Shown piece after piece: positions 33,387 through 42,501 of a stretch of DNA of 64,000 bases. Source of the DNA: Streptococcus sp. zg-86. GTDB taxonomy: Bacteria; Bacillota; Bacilli; Lactobacillales; Streptococcaceae. The translations under genes and the position numbers were made by a program. Each line of letters starts with the position of its first letter. Position 1 is the stretch's first letter. The notes under the pieces were generated by a model. That model had not been told where the DNA came from. It worked only from the letters and a program-made list of their open reading frames with translations, and did not search any database. The stretch lies in assembly GCF_017639855.1 (NCBI RefSeq), contig NZ_CP072115.1:930001-994000 (forward strand), in the 5' to 3' direction.

Positions 33387-34220
33387 ATGTATCGAATTGT
33401 ACAACCTTTAAATAATAATGCGGCTCTAGTTAAAAACGAGCGAGGAGAGCAGTCAGTAGTGATGGGAATAGGTCTTGCTTTTCAAAAGAAAAAAGGGGAT
33501 ATTGTGAATGCTGACAAGATTGAAAAAATCTTTTCATTAAAAAGTTCCGAATCAAAAGACCATTTCTTGATGTTATTAAAAGACATCCCACTTGATTTTA
33601 TTTCCGTAACCTATCAGCTGATTGATCAGCTATCTCATCAGTATGATTATCCCGTCCAAGATTATATCTATATTACCCTGACGACGCATATCTATTGTGC
33701 TTATAAAGCGGTTTTAGACCAAACCTATCAAGAAAACAGGTTAGCTGATATGATGCAAGCCTATCCAGTAGAATATCAAATGGCGAAAGAAGCTCTGTCT
33801 ATCTTTAGACAAAAAATACTGAGGGATTTTCCAGAAGATGAGCTAGGAAGAATTGCCTTACATTTTATCAATGCTAAGGGTAACAAACCAGCTGAGGAAG
33901 CCTTAAAAGCTGAAACCTTACAAATGGTACTAGCTTCGGTAGAAAAAGAATTAGCTGCCAATGGTATTCTGAGAACAAAAGAAAATAGTAAATTTTATGA
34001 TCGCTTGATGATTCATTTAACTTACTTTATTCGCTATTCTGATAAGGAAAAGGATTCGACTTCTTCTCTGGAAGATATGGGAGCTACCATGCAGATTGCT
34101 TACCCAAAGGCTTATCGTTTAGGGACACGAATACATGATTTAATTACGACAGAATTAGGCATGTGTTCAAACGAAGGAGAAAAATTATATATTGTCCTTC
34201 ATATTCAGCGTCTACTATAA
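33387..34220 (+). CDS. lacT: BglG-family transcription antiterminator LacT
   Basis: This RNA-binding antiterminator controls the downstream lactose PTS genes. The 277-residue protein starts at the ATG at 33387 behind GGAGA; a longer frame upstream would lie across the RAT terminator. It has the N-terminal CAT domain (YRIVQPLNNNAALVKN, VMGIGLAFQKKKGD), then PRD1 (LIDQLSHQYDYPV, TLTTHIYCAYK) and PRD2 (FYDRLMIHLTYFIRY), which carry the PTS-phosphorylated histidines. The RAT lies directly upstream. Confidence 0.93.
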   Translation: MYRIVQPLNNNAALVKNERGEQSVVMGIGLAFQKKKGDIVNADKIEKIFSLKSSESKDHFLMLLKDIPLDFISVTYQLIDQLSHQYDYPVQDYIYITLTTHIYCAYKAVLDQTYQENRLADMMQAYPVEYQMAKEALSIFRQKILRDFPEDELGRIALHFINAKGNKPAEEALKAETLQMVLASVEKELAANGILRTKENSKFYDRLMIHLTYFIRYSDKEKDSTSSLEDMGATMQIAYPKAYRLGTRIHDLITTELGMCSNEGEKLYIVLHIQRLL

Positions 34221-34253
34221 TATCTCTATACAGGAAAAAAAGGAGGAAATAGA

Positions 34254-34577
34254 ATGAATAGAGAAGAAATTACCCTACTTGGTTTTGAAATTGTTGCCTT
34301 TGCAGGAGATGCCAGATCCAAATTATTGGAGGCATTGACAGCAGCTCAACAAGGCGACTTTGCTCGAGCTGAGCAGTTGATTGCTGCAGCAAATGAATGT
34401 ATTGTAGAGGCGCACCATGCGCAGACGAGTCTGTTGCAAAAAGAGGCTCAAGGAGAGGACTTGGCCTTTAGTGTGACGCTTATGCATGGTCAGGATCACT
34501 TGATGACGACCTTATTGTTGAAAGATATGATGTCACACATGCTTGAATTGTATAAAAGAGGAGTAAATCATGAATAA
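34254..34577 (+). CDS. lacF: Lactose PTS EIIA (LacF)
   Basis: This is the lactose-type EIIA component of 107 residues, a trimeric helical phosphocarrier. The phosphorylated His is in MHGQDHLMT; the N-terminal GFEIVAFAGDARSKLLEAL block is typical. It overlaps lacE by 8 bases. Confidence 0.96.
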   Translation: MNREEITLLGFEIVAFAGDARSKLLEALTAAQQGDFARAEQLIAAANECIVEAHHAQTSLLQKEAQGEDLAFSVTLMHGQDHLMTTLLLKDMMSHMLELYKRGVNHE

Positions 34578-36255
34578 ACTGATTGAACAAATTGAAAGAG
34601 GGAAGCCTTTTTTTGAGAAAATTTCACGGAATATCTACTTGCGTGCCATTCGTGATGGTTTTATAGCAGCTATTCCAGCTATTCTATTTTCAAGTATTTT
34701 CTTATTAGTTGCTTTTGTGCCAAATATTTTTGGTTTTACTTGGTCGGATGAAGCAGTCGCTATGATCATGAAGCCTTATGGTTATACCATGGGGATTGTG
34801 GCAGTATTAGTAGCGGGGACAACCGCAAAATCTCTGACAGATAATATCAACCGTGATTTGCCTAAAACAAATCAAATCAACTTTATCTCGACCATGATTG
34901 CGGCTATCTCAGCCTTCTTGCTCCTTGCTTCAGATGGTATTGAAGGTGGCTTTGCAAATGGCTATATGGGGACAAAAGGTTTGTTAACAGCCTTTGTAGC
35001 CGCTTTTGTGACAGTAAATGTTTATCGAGTTTGTGTAAAAAATAATATCACCATTCGGATGCCAGAGGAAGTACCGCCAAATATTTCGCAAGTATTTAAG
35101 GACATTATTCCGTACGCTATTACTATTTTAGGTATCTATTCCATTGATTTGGGAATTCGTCATGCTGTTGGAACGAGCGTAGCTGAAGCGATTTTAAAAC
35201 TCTTTGAGCCATTATTTACAGCAGCAGACGGATACTTAGGAATTACGATTATCTTTGGTGCTTATGCCCTCTTCTGGTTTGTCGGAATTCATGGTCCATC
35301 TATCGTTGAGCCTGCCATTGCAGCAATTACCTATGCCAATATTGAAACGAACTTTCAATTGTTACAAGCAGGACAACATGCGGATAAAGTGCTTACTTCT
35401 GGTACACAGATGTTTATTGTTACCATGGGTGGTACAGGAGCAACATTAGTCGTACCGTTCATGTTCATGTGGTTTTGTAAATCTGAGCGCAATAAGGCGA
35501 TTGGACGTGCTTCCGTTGTTCCGACCTTCTTTGGTGTCAATGAGCCGATTTTGTTTGGAGCGCCAATTGTTTTGAATCCTGTTTTCTTTGTTCCTTTCAT
35601 TTTCGCGCCGATTGTCAATGTTTGGATTTTCAAATTCTTTGTTGATACATTGGGCATGAACAGTTTTAGTGTTAACTTACCGTGGACAACACCTGGACCA
35701 CTGGGTATCATTATGGGAACGAACTTTGCACCTCTAGCCTTTGTCCTTGCTGCCTTGTTGGTCGTAGTAGATATTGTGATTTACTATCCATTCTTAAAGG
35801 TGTATGACCACCAAATTTTAGCTGAGGAAAAAGCAGGTAAGGAAAATAATCAGCTTCATGAAAAAGTAGCAGCGAATTTTAATACTGCAAAAGCAGATGC
35901 TATTCTTGAACGTCAGTTGTCTGATAAGACAATCACCAAGGAAACCAATGTGTTGGTGCTCTGTGCAGGTGGTGGAACCAGTGGTTTATTGGCCAATGCT
36001 CTCACCAAAGCAGCAAAAGAATATGGCGTACCTGTAACAGCTGCGGCAGGAAGTTATGGTGCTCACCGTGAGATTCTACCAGAATATGACCTAGTTATTC
36101 TTGCGCCTCAAGTGGCTTCAAACTATGCCGATATGAAACAAGAAACAGATGCGCTAAATATTCGATTGGCGAAAACAGAAGGGGCTGAGTACATTAAGTT
36201 AACGCGTGACGGTAAGGGAGCTCTTGCTTTTGTTCAGCAACAGTTAGAAAATTAG
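34570..36255 (+). CDS. lacE: Lactose PTS EIICB (LacE)
   Basis: This membrane permease imports lactose as lactose-6-phosphate. The 561-residue protein has an N-terminal EIIC with many helices (ISRNIYLRAIRDGFIAAIP, VGIHGPSIVEP, FFGVNEPILFGAPIVLNP) and a C-terminal EIIB from about 460, with the phospho-Cys in VLVLCAGGGTSGLLA. Length is normal. It overlaps lacF and is followed after 9 bases by lacG. Confidence 0.97.
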   Translation: MNKLIEQIERGKPFFEKISRNIYLRAIRDGFIAAIPAILFSSIFLLVAFVPNIFGFTWSDEAVAMIMKPYGYTMGIVAVLVAGTTAKSLTDNINRDLPKTNQINFISTMIAAISAFLLLASDGIEGGFANGYMGTKGLLTAFVAAFVTVNVYRVCVKNNITIRMPEEVPPNISQVFKDIIPYAITILGIYSIDLGIRHAVGTSVAEAILKLFEPLFTAADGYLGITIIFGAYALFWFVGIHGPSIVEPAIAAITYANIETNFQLLQAGQHADKVLTSGTQMFIVTMGGTGATLVVPFMFMWFCKSERNKAIGRASVVPTFFGVNEPILFGAPIVLNPVFFVPFIFAPIVNVWIFKFFVDTLGMNSFSVNLPWTTPGPLGIIMGTNFAPLAFVLAALLVVVDIVIYYPFLKVYDHQILAEEKAGKENNQLHEKVAANFNTAKADAILERQLSDKTITKETNVLVLCAGGGTSGLLANALTKAAKEYGVPVTAAAGSYGAHREILPEYDLVILAPQVASNYADMKQETDALNIRLAKTEGAEYIKLTRDGKGALAFVQQQLEN

Positions 36256-36264
36256 GAGTGAAGT

Positions 36265-37674
36265 ATGGCGAAACAATTACCGCAAGATTTTATTTTCGGT
36301 GGAGCGACAGCAGCCTATCAAGCAGAAGGAGCGACTAAGCTAGATGGTAAGGGGCCTGTTGCATGGGATAAATATTTAGAAGATAATTATTGGTACCGTG
36401 CAGACCCTGCTAGTGATTTTTATCATCGCTATCCAGTTGATTTGGAATTGGCAGAGCAATTCGGAGTGAATGGTATTCGGATTTCCATTGCCTGGTCTCG
36501 CATTTTTCCAAAGGGATATGGTGAGGTAAATGAAAAGGGAGTCGAGTTTTATCATCGTTTGTTTGCAGAATGCCACAAACGACATGTAGAGCCTTTTGTG
36601 ACCTTACATCATTTTGATACACCAGAGGCACTGCATTCTCAAGGTGATTTCTTGAACCGCAATACGATTGATTATTTTGTAGAGTATGCTGCCTTCTGCT
36701 TTGCAGAATTTCCAGAAGTCAAATTTTGGACAACCTTTAACGAGATTGGGCCGATTGGTGATGGACAGTATTTGGTCGGAAAATTTCCACCAGGGATTCA
36801 GTATAATCTTGAAAAAGTTTTTCAGTCTCACCATAATATGATGGTGGCTCATGCACGTGCAGTCAAACTCTTTAAAGATAAGGGCTACGCAGGCGAGATT
36901 GGGGTGGTCCATGCTTTACCGACAAAATATCCTTACAATCCTGAAAATCCAGCCGATGTTCGGGCGGCAGAGTTAGAAGATATTATTCACAATCGCTTTA
37001 TTTTAGATGCGACTTACCTTGGAAAGTATTCAGATGAGACGATGCAAGGGGTTGACCAAATACTAGCAGTAAATGGAGGTCAACTCGAATTACTGGATGA
37101 AGATTTTGAGTATTTACAGGCTGCAAAGGATTTAAATGATTTCCTTGGAATCAATTACTATATGAGTGATTGGATGAGAGGAGATGATGTTGAAGAAACA
37201 GAAATTACCCACAATGGCAAAGGGGAAAAAGGTGGCTCTAAGTACCAGATCAAGGGTGTTGGTCGCAGAGAATTTGATGTAGATGTCCCAAGGACCGATT
37301 GGGATTGGATGATTTATCCGCAAGGTCTTTATGATCAGATTATGCGCGTGAAAACCCAGTATCCAAATTATAAAAAAATCTATATTACAGAAAATGGTTT
37401 GGGCTATAAAGATGAGTTTGTAGACGGTACGGTCTATGATGATGCTCGGATTGATTATGTGAAACAGCATTTAGAAGTTATTGCAGATGCAATTGCTGAC
37501 GGTGCCAATGTCAAAGGCTATTTCTTATGGTCCTTGATGGACGTTTTCTCTTGGTCAAATGGCTATGAAAAGCGGTATGGACTATTCTATGTTGATTTCG
37601 AAACTCAAGAACGCTATCCCAAGAAAAGCGCTTACTGGTATAAGCAAGTTGCGGAAAGCCGAGTGATTGACTGA
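36265..37674 (+). CDS. lacG: 6-phospho-beta-galactosidase LacG
   Basis: This GH1 enzyme hydrolyses lactose-6-phosphate to glucose and galactose-6-phosphate; glucose then needs glucokinase (glcK at 20726) and galactose-6-phosphate goes to LacAB. The 469-residue protein has the acid/base Glu in TFNEIG, the nucleophile Glu in YITENGLG, and the phosphate-binding tail near EKRYGLFYVDF. It is the last lac gene. Confidence 0.97.
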   Translation: MAKQLPQDFIFGGATAAYQAEGATKLDGKGPVAWDKYLEDNYWYRADPASDFYHRYPVDLELAEQFGVNGIRISIAWSRIFPKGYGEVNEKGVEFYHRLFAECHKRHVEPFVTLHHFDTPEALHSQGDFLNRNTIDYFVEYAAFCFAEFPEVKFWTTFNEIGPIGDGQYLVGKFPPGIQYNLEKVFQSHHNMMVAHARAVKLFKDKGYAGEIGVVHALPTKYPYNPENPADVRAAELEDIIHNRFILDATYLGKYSDETMQGVDQILAVNGGQLELLDEDFEYLQAAKDLNDFLGINYYMSDWMRGDDVEETEITHNGKGEKGGSKYQIKGVGRREFDVDVPRTDWDWMIYPQGLYDQIMRVKTQYPNYKKIYITENGLGYKDEFVDGTVYDDARIDYVKQHLEVIADAIADGANVKGYFLWSLMDVFSWSNGYEKRYGLFYVDFETQERYPKKSAYWYKQVAESRVID

Positions 37675-38034
37675 TATAAGTGAAAGAGGCTGGGCAGAAA
37701 GTCCAGCTTCTCTTACCAAAGTTCGTAAAAACAGATTGACACAGTAGTTGTTTGTCATCATGTGTGCTTTTTAAGCTTCGAATGTAGTTTAAGTAACTGT
37801 GTTTGATACCCAAGATTGAAAGAAAGTCAGAGAAGTGACTATTGATAGCTGAGTTTAGCAAGGATCATCTAATGAATCATTCTAACCCAAATTCAAAAAT
37901 GAATGAGTGAAGGGAATTGATTTCTAAGAAATGACGATTGAGTCCAACTTCCCATGAAAAAGGATTTTCTCTAGCGATAGTATGACTACAAAGAAAAACA
38001 ACCACTAAGAAATTGCCTTAGTGGTTGTCGTTGC
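37675..38034. other. 360-base gap between lacG and the convergent deacetylase
   Basis: Just after lacG, AGAGGCTGG and CCAGCTTCT can form a hairpin (about 37684-37712), possibly the lac terminator. The middle, about 37720-37970, has no convincing gene on either strand. A - strand frame at 37511..37861 overlaps lacG and has no ribosome site. The segment may be a degenerate dispersed repeat or decayed sequence; no second copy occurs in this window. Confidence 0.5.
37994..38030 (-). terminator. Terminator of the - strand deacetylase
   Basis: ACAACCACTAAG (37998-38009) and CTTAGTGGTTGT (38017-38028) form a perfect 12-bp stem. Read on the - strand it is followed by a T-rich tract. Confidence 0.85.
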
Positions 38035-38991
38035 TTATTGTTCAATGGTTTGCAATAATACGTCAGCAGTTGTGACAGGAAGAATTCGTATGCGATTTAA
38101 AGTGAGTAGTCCATCTGCGGCGGAAGCAAGACCTTCGTTGGTCGTTACCCCTAGCTTGTAGTGGTTATTCTCAACCGTTTTGATGGTCTGCTCAGAATAG
38201 CGTCCAGCTGGATAGGCGATTGTAATGGTGTCTTGATCCAGTTGTCGGTCTAAATAATCTTTCGAGTCTTTTAGCTCGGTTGCTTGGGCTTCGAGTGTGC
38301 TATATTCCAAATCTGGATGATTGACAGTATGGCTTTGGAAGGACATGCCCATGCCTTTCATTTCTTTGATTTGTTCCAATGTCAAATGGTCTGGTTGTGT
38401 ATCAGTAACACCTGTAATGACGTTATTAGTTGCAGTCATATTGTATTGTTTTAACAAGGGATAGGCGATACGGTAGAAGTCCCAAAGGCTGTCATCAAAG
38501 GTAAGCCAGACAACTTTCTTACCTTTTGGAAGGACATTTTCAGTTAGAATTTTGTACGCCTCTTCTGGTGTGAGAGTATAATAGCCTGCTTCTTGTAAGG
38601 CTTTCAAATGGCTCTCAAAGGTAGTTGGATCAACAATTAAATTAGCATTTGCAGCTTCTTCAGCAGCCATGACATGGACAGCATGGTACATGAGAATCGG
38701 TATTCTGACGGGAGCTTCTTGTTTTTCCCAGACCATATTCTCCTTATCAGCAGTGGTAGCTGTATCATGATTGGTTGATGAGGAGTCAAGTGTCTCTTTT
38801 GTTGTCTGACTGGTTTGAATTGTTGATGATGGAGTTGACGTGGTGCCCGCAAAGAGCCAATCACGTTTGAGATAGAGGGTGAGAGAAATGGCTAAGATAG
38901 CGGTTAGAGTCAGAAAAATACCCCAAAGGTTCTTTCTACGCTGTTGACGTTTTCCATTTCTACGACGGGATCGGCTTCTCTGTGCTACCAT
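38035..38991 (-). CDS. Membrane-anchored polysaccharide deacetylase (NodB)
   Basis: A carbohydrate esterase 4 enzyme of 318 residues. The start is taken at 38991 because AAGGAGG lies just inside the longer frame. A very basic N-terminus (QRSRSRRRNGKRQQRRKN) precedes one membrane helix (about 23-41), then a Ser/Thr-rich linker. The NodB domain has motif 1 TFDDS, motif 2 SHTVNH and a late YPAGRY. It should deacetylate N-acetylated sugars outside the membrane. Peptidoglycan (PgdA-like) or rhamnose-polysaccharide linkers (PplD-like) are possible substrates; sequence reading cannot decide. It is one of two - strand genes and diverges from hom. Confidence 0.87.
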   Translation of the reverse strand: MVAQRSRSRRRNGKRQQRRKNLWGIFLTLTAILAISLTLYLKRDWLFAGTTSTPSSTIQTSQTTKETLDSSSTNHDTATTADKENMVWEKQEAPVRIPILMYHAVHVMAAEEAANANLIVDPTTFESHLKALQEAGYYTLTPEEAYKILTENVLPKGKKVVWLTFDDSLWDFYRIAYPLLKQYNMTATNNVITGVTDTQPDHLTLEQIKEMKGMGMSFQSHTVNHPDLEYSTLEAQATELKDSKDYLDRQLDQDTITIAYPAGRYSEQTIKTVENNHYKLGVTTNEGLASAADGLLTLNRIRILPVTTADVLLQTIEQ

Positions 38992-39132
38992 GACAACCTC
39001 CTTTTTCATCTATCTAGTCATCCTTCAACAGACCTGTCTTGTAGGAAAAATACCCCAACGAGATAGCGATAGTTGGACGGACTAGAGTGTCATTCTACTA
39101 ATTTTCGATATGCCTCTATTATATCAAATTTT

Positions 39133-39162
39133 TTGCCAATTTCTCTCATTATCTGCTATAAT
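39133..39162 (+). promoter_or_regulatory. hom-thrB promoter
   Basis: TTGCCA (39133-39138) and TATAAT (39157-39162) are 18 bases apart, with an extended TGC before the -10. Confidence 0.6.
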
Positions 39163-39190
39163 AATAAAAATACTTTTATAAGGAGTTTGT

Positions 39191-40477
39191 ATGTCAGTAA
39201 AGATTGGATTGTTAGGATTTGGAACGGTAGCAAGTGGGATTCCGTTCCTGCTGAAGGAAAACGCTGAGAAGATTCAGCAAGCTGCTCAAGATACGATTGA
39301 AATTGCAAAAGTATTGGTACGAGACGATGCGGAAAAAGAACGCTTAGAAGCAGCAGGACACGACTATTATTTTGTGACAAATGTAGATGAGATTTTAGCT
39401 GACGAGGATATTCAGATTGTTGTTGAATTGATGGGACGGATTGAGCCTGCCAAAACCTTTATTAGTTGCGCTTTGGAGGCTGGAAAACATGTTGTCACAG
39501 CTAATAAAGATTTATTGGCAGTTCATGGAAGTGAATTGCGGATCTTAGCTGAGAAGAACAATGTCGCACTGTATTATGAAGCAGCTGTTGCGGGCGGTAT
39601 TCCTATTTTGCGTACCCTGTCAAATTCATTGGTATCTGATAAAGTAACCCGTATCCTAGGTGTCCTAAATGGTACCTCGAATTTTATGATGACTAAAATG
39701 GTAGACGAGGGATGGACCTATGAAGAAGCCTTGAAAACAGCTCAAGAATTAGGGTATGCGGAATCTGATCCAACCAATGATGTTGAAGGAATTGATGCAG
39801 CCTACAAAGCAGTCATCCTCAGTCAATTTGGTTTTGGAATGACGATTGATTTTGACAATGTTGAGCATAAGGGAATCTCGACTATTTCACCAGATGATGT
39901 AGCGGTAGCACAGGAATTGGGCTATGTTATCAAATTGGTTGGCGATATTAGGGAAACAGCCTCTGGTTTGTCAGCTGAAGTGTCACCAACCTTCTTGCCA
40001 AAACAACACCCCTTGGCAAGTGTCAATGGCGTAATGAATGCCGTATTTGTCGAGTCAATCGGAATTGGTCAATCTATGTATTATGGTCCAGGAGCTGGTC
40101 AAAAACCAACAGCAGCTAGTGTAACAGCAGATATTATTCGTATTGTTCGTCGCTTGAAAGATGAAACAGTTGGGAAAGCCTTTAATGAATTCTCTCGTCC
40201 ACTCCAAATTGCAGCCCCAAGTGATGTGCGTAGTGAGTATTATTTCTCTATCTTGGCACCAGACAAAAATGGGACCTTGCTCCAATTGGCTGAGATTTTC
40301 AATGCGGAAGAAATTTCCTTCAAGCAAATTCTCCAACAGGCTTCTGACGGTGAACAGGCACATCTCGTTGTCGTGACCCATAGCATGAGTAAAACTCAGT
40401 TAGAACGTGTGACAAGCACCTTAGCAGAAGCTGCAGATTTTATGCTTCAGAATACCTTTAAAGTGTTAGGGGAATAA
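39191..40477 (+). CDS. hom: Homoserine dehydrogenase
   Basis: It reduces aspartate semialdehyde to homoserine, the branch point to threonine and methionine. The 428-residue protein has the nucleotide site GLLGFGTVASGI, ANKDLLA, the substrate-binding GVLNGTSNFM and EGIDAAYK, and a C-terminal ACT domain (about 350-428) likely to sense threonine. It is followed by thrB after one base. Confidence 0.97.
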   Translation: MSVKIGLLGFGTVASGIPFLLKENAEKIQQAAQDTIEIAKVLVRDDAEKERLEAAGHDYYFVTNVDEILADEDIQIVVELMGRIEPAKTFISCALEAGKHVVTANKDLLAVHGSELRILAEKNNVALYYEAAVAGGIPILRTLSNSLVSDKVTRILGVLNGTSNFMMTKMVDEGWTYEEALKTAQELGYAESDPTNDVEGIDAAYKAVILSQFGFGMTIDFDNVEHKGISTISPDDVAVAQELGYVIKLVGDIRETASGLSAEVSPTFLPKQHPLASVNGVMNAVFVESIGIGQSMYYGPGAGQKPTAASVTADIIRIVRRLKDETVGKAFNEFSRPLQIAAPSDVRSEYYFSILAPDKNGTLLQLAEIFNAEEISFKQILQQASDGEQAHLVVVTHSMSKTQLERVTSTLAEAADFMLQNTFKVLGE

Positions 40478-40478
40478 G

Positions 40479-41345
40479 ATGAGGATTATCGTACCAGCAA
40501 CCAGTGCCAATATTGGACCAGGATTTGATTCAGTCGGTGTTGCGCTATCAAAATATCTAACGATTGATATTGTTAAACCGCAGGAGGAATGGTTTGTCGA
40601 GCATGATTTGGAATTTGTGCCTTCTGATCGCTACAATCTGCTCATCAAAACGGCTTTGAAGGTTTATCCAGACTTGCAGCCACATCATGTGCGGATGACG
40701 AGCGATATTCCACTCGCGCGTGGACTTGGTTCCTCTAGTTCTGTCATCGTAGCAGGAATTGAACTAGCGAATCAATTAGCTAATTTAGAGTTGACAGATG
40801 ATGAAAAACTGCGTTTGGCGACAGAAATCGAAGGACATCCGGATAATGTGGCGCCTGCGATTTTTGGGAATTTGGTCATCTCCAGTTATGTCAATAAAAA
40901 AGTTGCAAAGATTGTAACGGATTTTCCAGAAGCTAGTTTTGTTGCCTTTATTCCGAACTATCCCTTGCGCACGAGCGAGAGTCGCGGTGTCTTGCCAACA
41001 CAATTTTCATCGAAAAAAGCTGTTGCAGCAAGCTCTATTGCTAATGTAGCTATTGCGGCATTGCTAACAGGTGACTTAGTAGAAGCAGGAAAAGCCATTG
41101 AAGCCGATATGTTCCATGAGCCTTTTCGTCAAAAACTGGTTCAGGAGTTCTATCCTATTCGTCAGTTAGGGCATGAATTAGGAGCTTATGCAACCTATCT
41201 ATCTGGAGCAGGGCCAACCGTCATGATTCTAGCAAGTAAGGACAAAGAACAAGCTATCAAAGAAGCTATAGATTCTCTTTCCTTAGATGGAGAGTGTGTC
41301 GTATTGTCGGTGGATCGCCAAGGTGTCCGTACAGAATCAAGATAA
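40479..41345 (+). CDS. thrB: Homoserine kinase
   Basis: A GHMP kinase that phosphorylates homoserine in threonine synthesis. The 288-residue protein has VPATSANIGPGFDSVGVAL, the ATP loop PLARGLGSSSSVIVAG and the C-terminal SGAGPTVMIL. Threonine synthase is not adjacent. A strong terminator follows. Confidence 0.97.
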   Translation: MRIIVPATSANIGPGFDSVGVALSKYLTIDIVKPQEEWFVEHDLEFVPSDRYNLLIKTALKVYPDLQPHHVRMTSDIPLARGLGSSSSVIVAGIELANQLANLELTDDEKLRLATEIEGHPDNVAPAIFGNLVISSYVNKKVAKIVTDFPEASFVAFIPNYPLRTSESRGVLPTQFSSKKAVAASSIANVAIAALLTGDLVEAGKAIEADMFHEPFRQKLVQEFYPIRQLGHELGAYATYLSGAGPTVMILASKDKEQAIKEAIDSLSLDGECVVLSVDRQGVRTESR

Positions 41346-41353
41346 GATTTTCA

Positions 41354-41391
41354 AAAAGGAACAGGGAAATTCTCCTTTTGTTCCTTTTTTA
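41354..41391 (+). terminator. Terminator after thrB
   Basis: AAAGGAAC pairs with GTTCCTTT and a T run follows. Confidence 0.8.
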
Positions 41392-41439
41392 TCGTTTTCT
41401 ACTGGGATTTTTGGTATAATGGACTGAATGTAGTTTGAA

Positions 41440-42354
41440 ATGAGAGTTAGGATGAAAGAAAAAATAAGAACAGCTTTGGCTGAAATCGATATTCGATTTA
41501 ATGAGCCTTTAAAAGAATATACCTATACAAAAGTAGGTGGTAAGGTGGATTACTTGGCCTTTCCTCGGAATCGCTATGAGTTGGTACGGATTGTAACCTT
41601 TGCCAATGAGGAAAAGATTCCTTGGATGGTATTAGGAAACTCAAGTAATATCATTGTTCGTGATGGAGGAATTCGTGGCTTTGTGATTCGCATGGACAAG
41701 TTAAATAGCATTACTGTTTCAGGCTATACGATTGAGGCAGAAGCAGGAGCTAATTTGATTCAGACAACTCAGGTTGCAGCCCACCATTCCTTATCAGGTT
41801 TTGAGTTTGCTTGTGGGATTCCTGGAAGTATTGGCGGAGCAGTCTTTATGAATGCGGGAGCTTATGGTGGAGAGATTGCCCATATTTTGGTCTCTGCTCA
41901 AATTTTAACACCGAAAGGCTATGTTGAGACGCTGGATGCTCGAGAATTGACATTTGGCTATCGTTCGTCCATTTTGCAAGAAAATGGAGCGATTGTTTTA
42001 TCTGCAAAATTCGCCTTAAAACCTGGGAATCATACGGCTATTCAGCAAGAAATGGAACGCTTGACTCATTTACGTGAGTTGAAACAACCCTTGGAATATC
42101 CGTCGTGTGGTTCAGTCTTTAAACGTCCTATGGGACATTTTGCGGGTCAATTAATTATGGAGGCTGGCTTGAAAGGTCATCGTATCGGTGGTGTTGAAGT
42201 ATCTGAAAAACATGCAGGCTTCATGGTGAATGTCGCAAATGGGACAGCACAAGATTACGAAGACCTAGTAGCCTATGTGATTGACAAGGTTAACCAACAC
42301 TCTGGAGTCATCCTAGAACGGGAAGTACGGATTTTAGGTGATTCTTTAGAGTAA
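41440..42354 (+). CDS. murB: UDP-N-acetylenolpyruvoylglucosamine reductase
   Basis: MurB uses FAD and NADPH to make UDP-MurNAc for peptidoglycan. The protein is 304 residues from the ATG at 41440, or 300 from the ATG at 41452; neither has a clear ribosome site. Motifs are YTKVGGKVDYL, NSSNIIVRDGGIRGF, the FAD segment CGIPGSIGGAVFMNAGAYGGE and the catalytic-Ser block YPSCGSVFKRP. It precedes potABCD, as in pneumococcus. Confidence 0.95.
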   Translation: MRVRMKEKIRTALAEIDIRFNEPLKEYTYTKVGGKVDYLAFPRNRYELVRIVTFANEEKIPWMVLGNSSNIIVRDGGIRGFVIRMDKLNSITVSGYTIEAEAGANLIQTTQVAAHHSLSGFEFACGIPGSIGGAVFMNAGAYGGEIAHILVSAQILTPKGYVETLDARELTFGYRSSILQENGAIVLSAKFALKPGNHTAIQQEMERLTHLRELKQPLEYPSCGSVFKRPMGHFAGQLIMEAGLKGHRIGGVEVSEKHAGFMVNVANGTAQDYEDLVAYVIDKVNQHSGVILEREVRILGDSLE

Positions 42355-42380
42355 GGAAATAAAAATAAAGCATTTTAAAC

Positions 42381-42494
42381 AGTAAGGGGGTGAAGCCTAT
42401 CGTAGCCGGTAGTATAGAAGGTAGTTATCATGCCTTAGAGTCAGAAAAGGCCTAACAGAGCCTCTAATCTGTAATCCATATAAAGAAGGAATTT
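42381..42494 (+). other. Possible structured leader before potA
   Basis: About 110 bases between murB and potA contain G-rich and complementary segments (AGGGGGTGAAGCC, TAGCCGGTAGTATAG, GGCCTAACAGAGCC). AGGCCTAACAGAGCCT can form a small hairpin. This could be an RNA regulatory leader, but I cannot match it to a known riboswitch class. Confidence 0.35.
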
Positions 42495-42501
42495 ATGAGA
42501 A

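Noticed and set aside
37511..37861. - strand open frame of 116 codons across the end of lacG
   Set aside because: Half of it is antisense to lacG, there is no ribosome site, and the composition is not protein-like.
39073..39267. + strand frame overlapping the start of hom
   Set aside because: It spans the hom promoter and runs out of frame into hom; no ribosome site.
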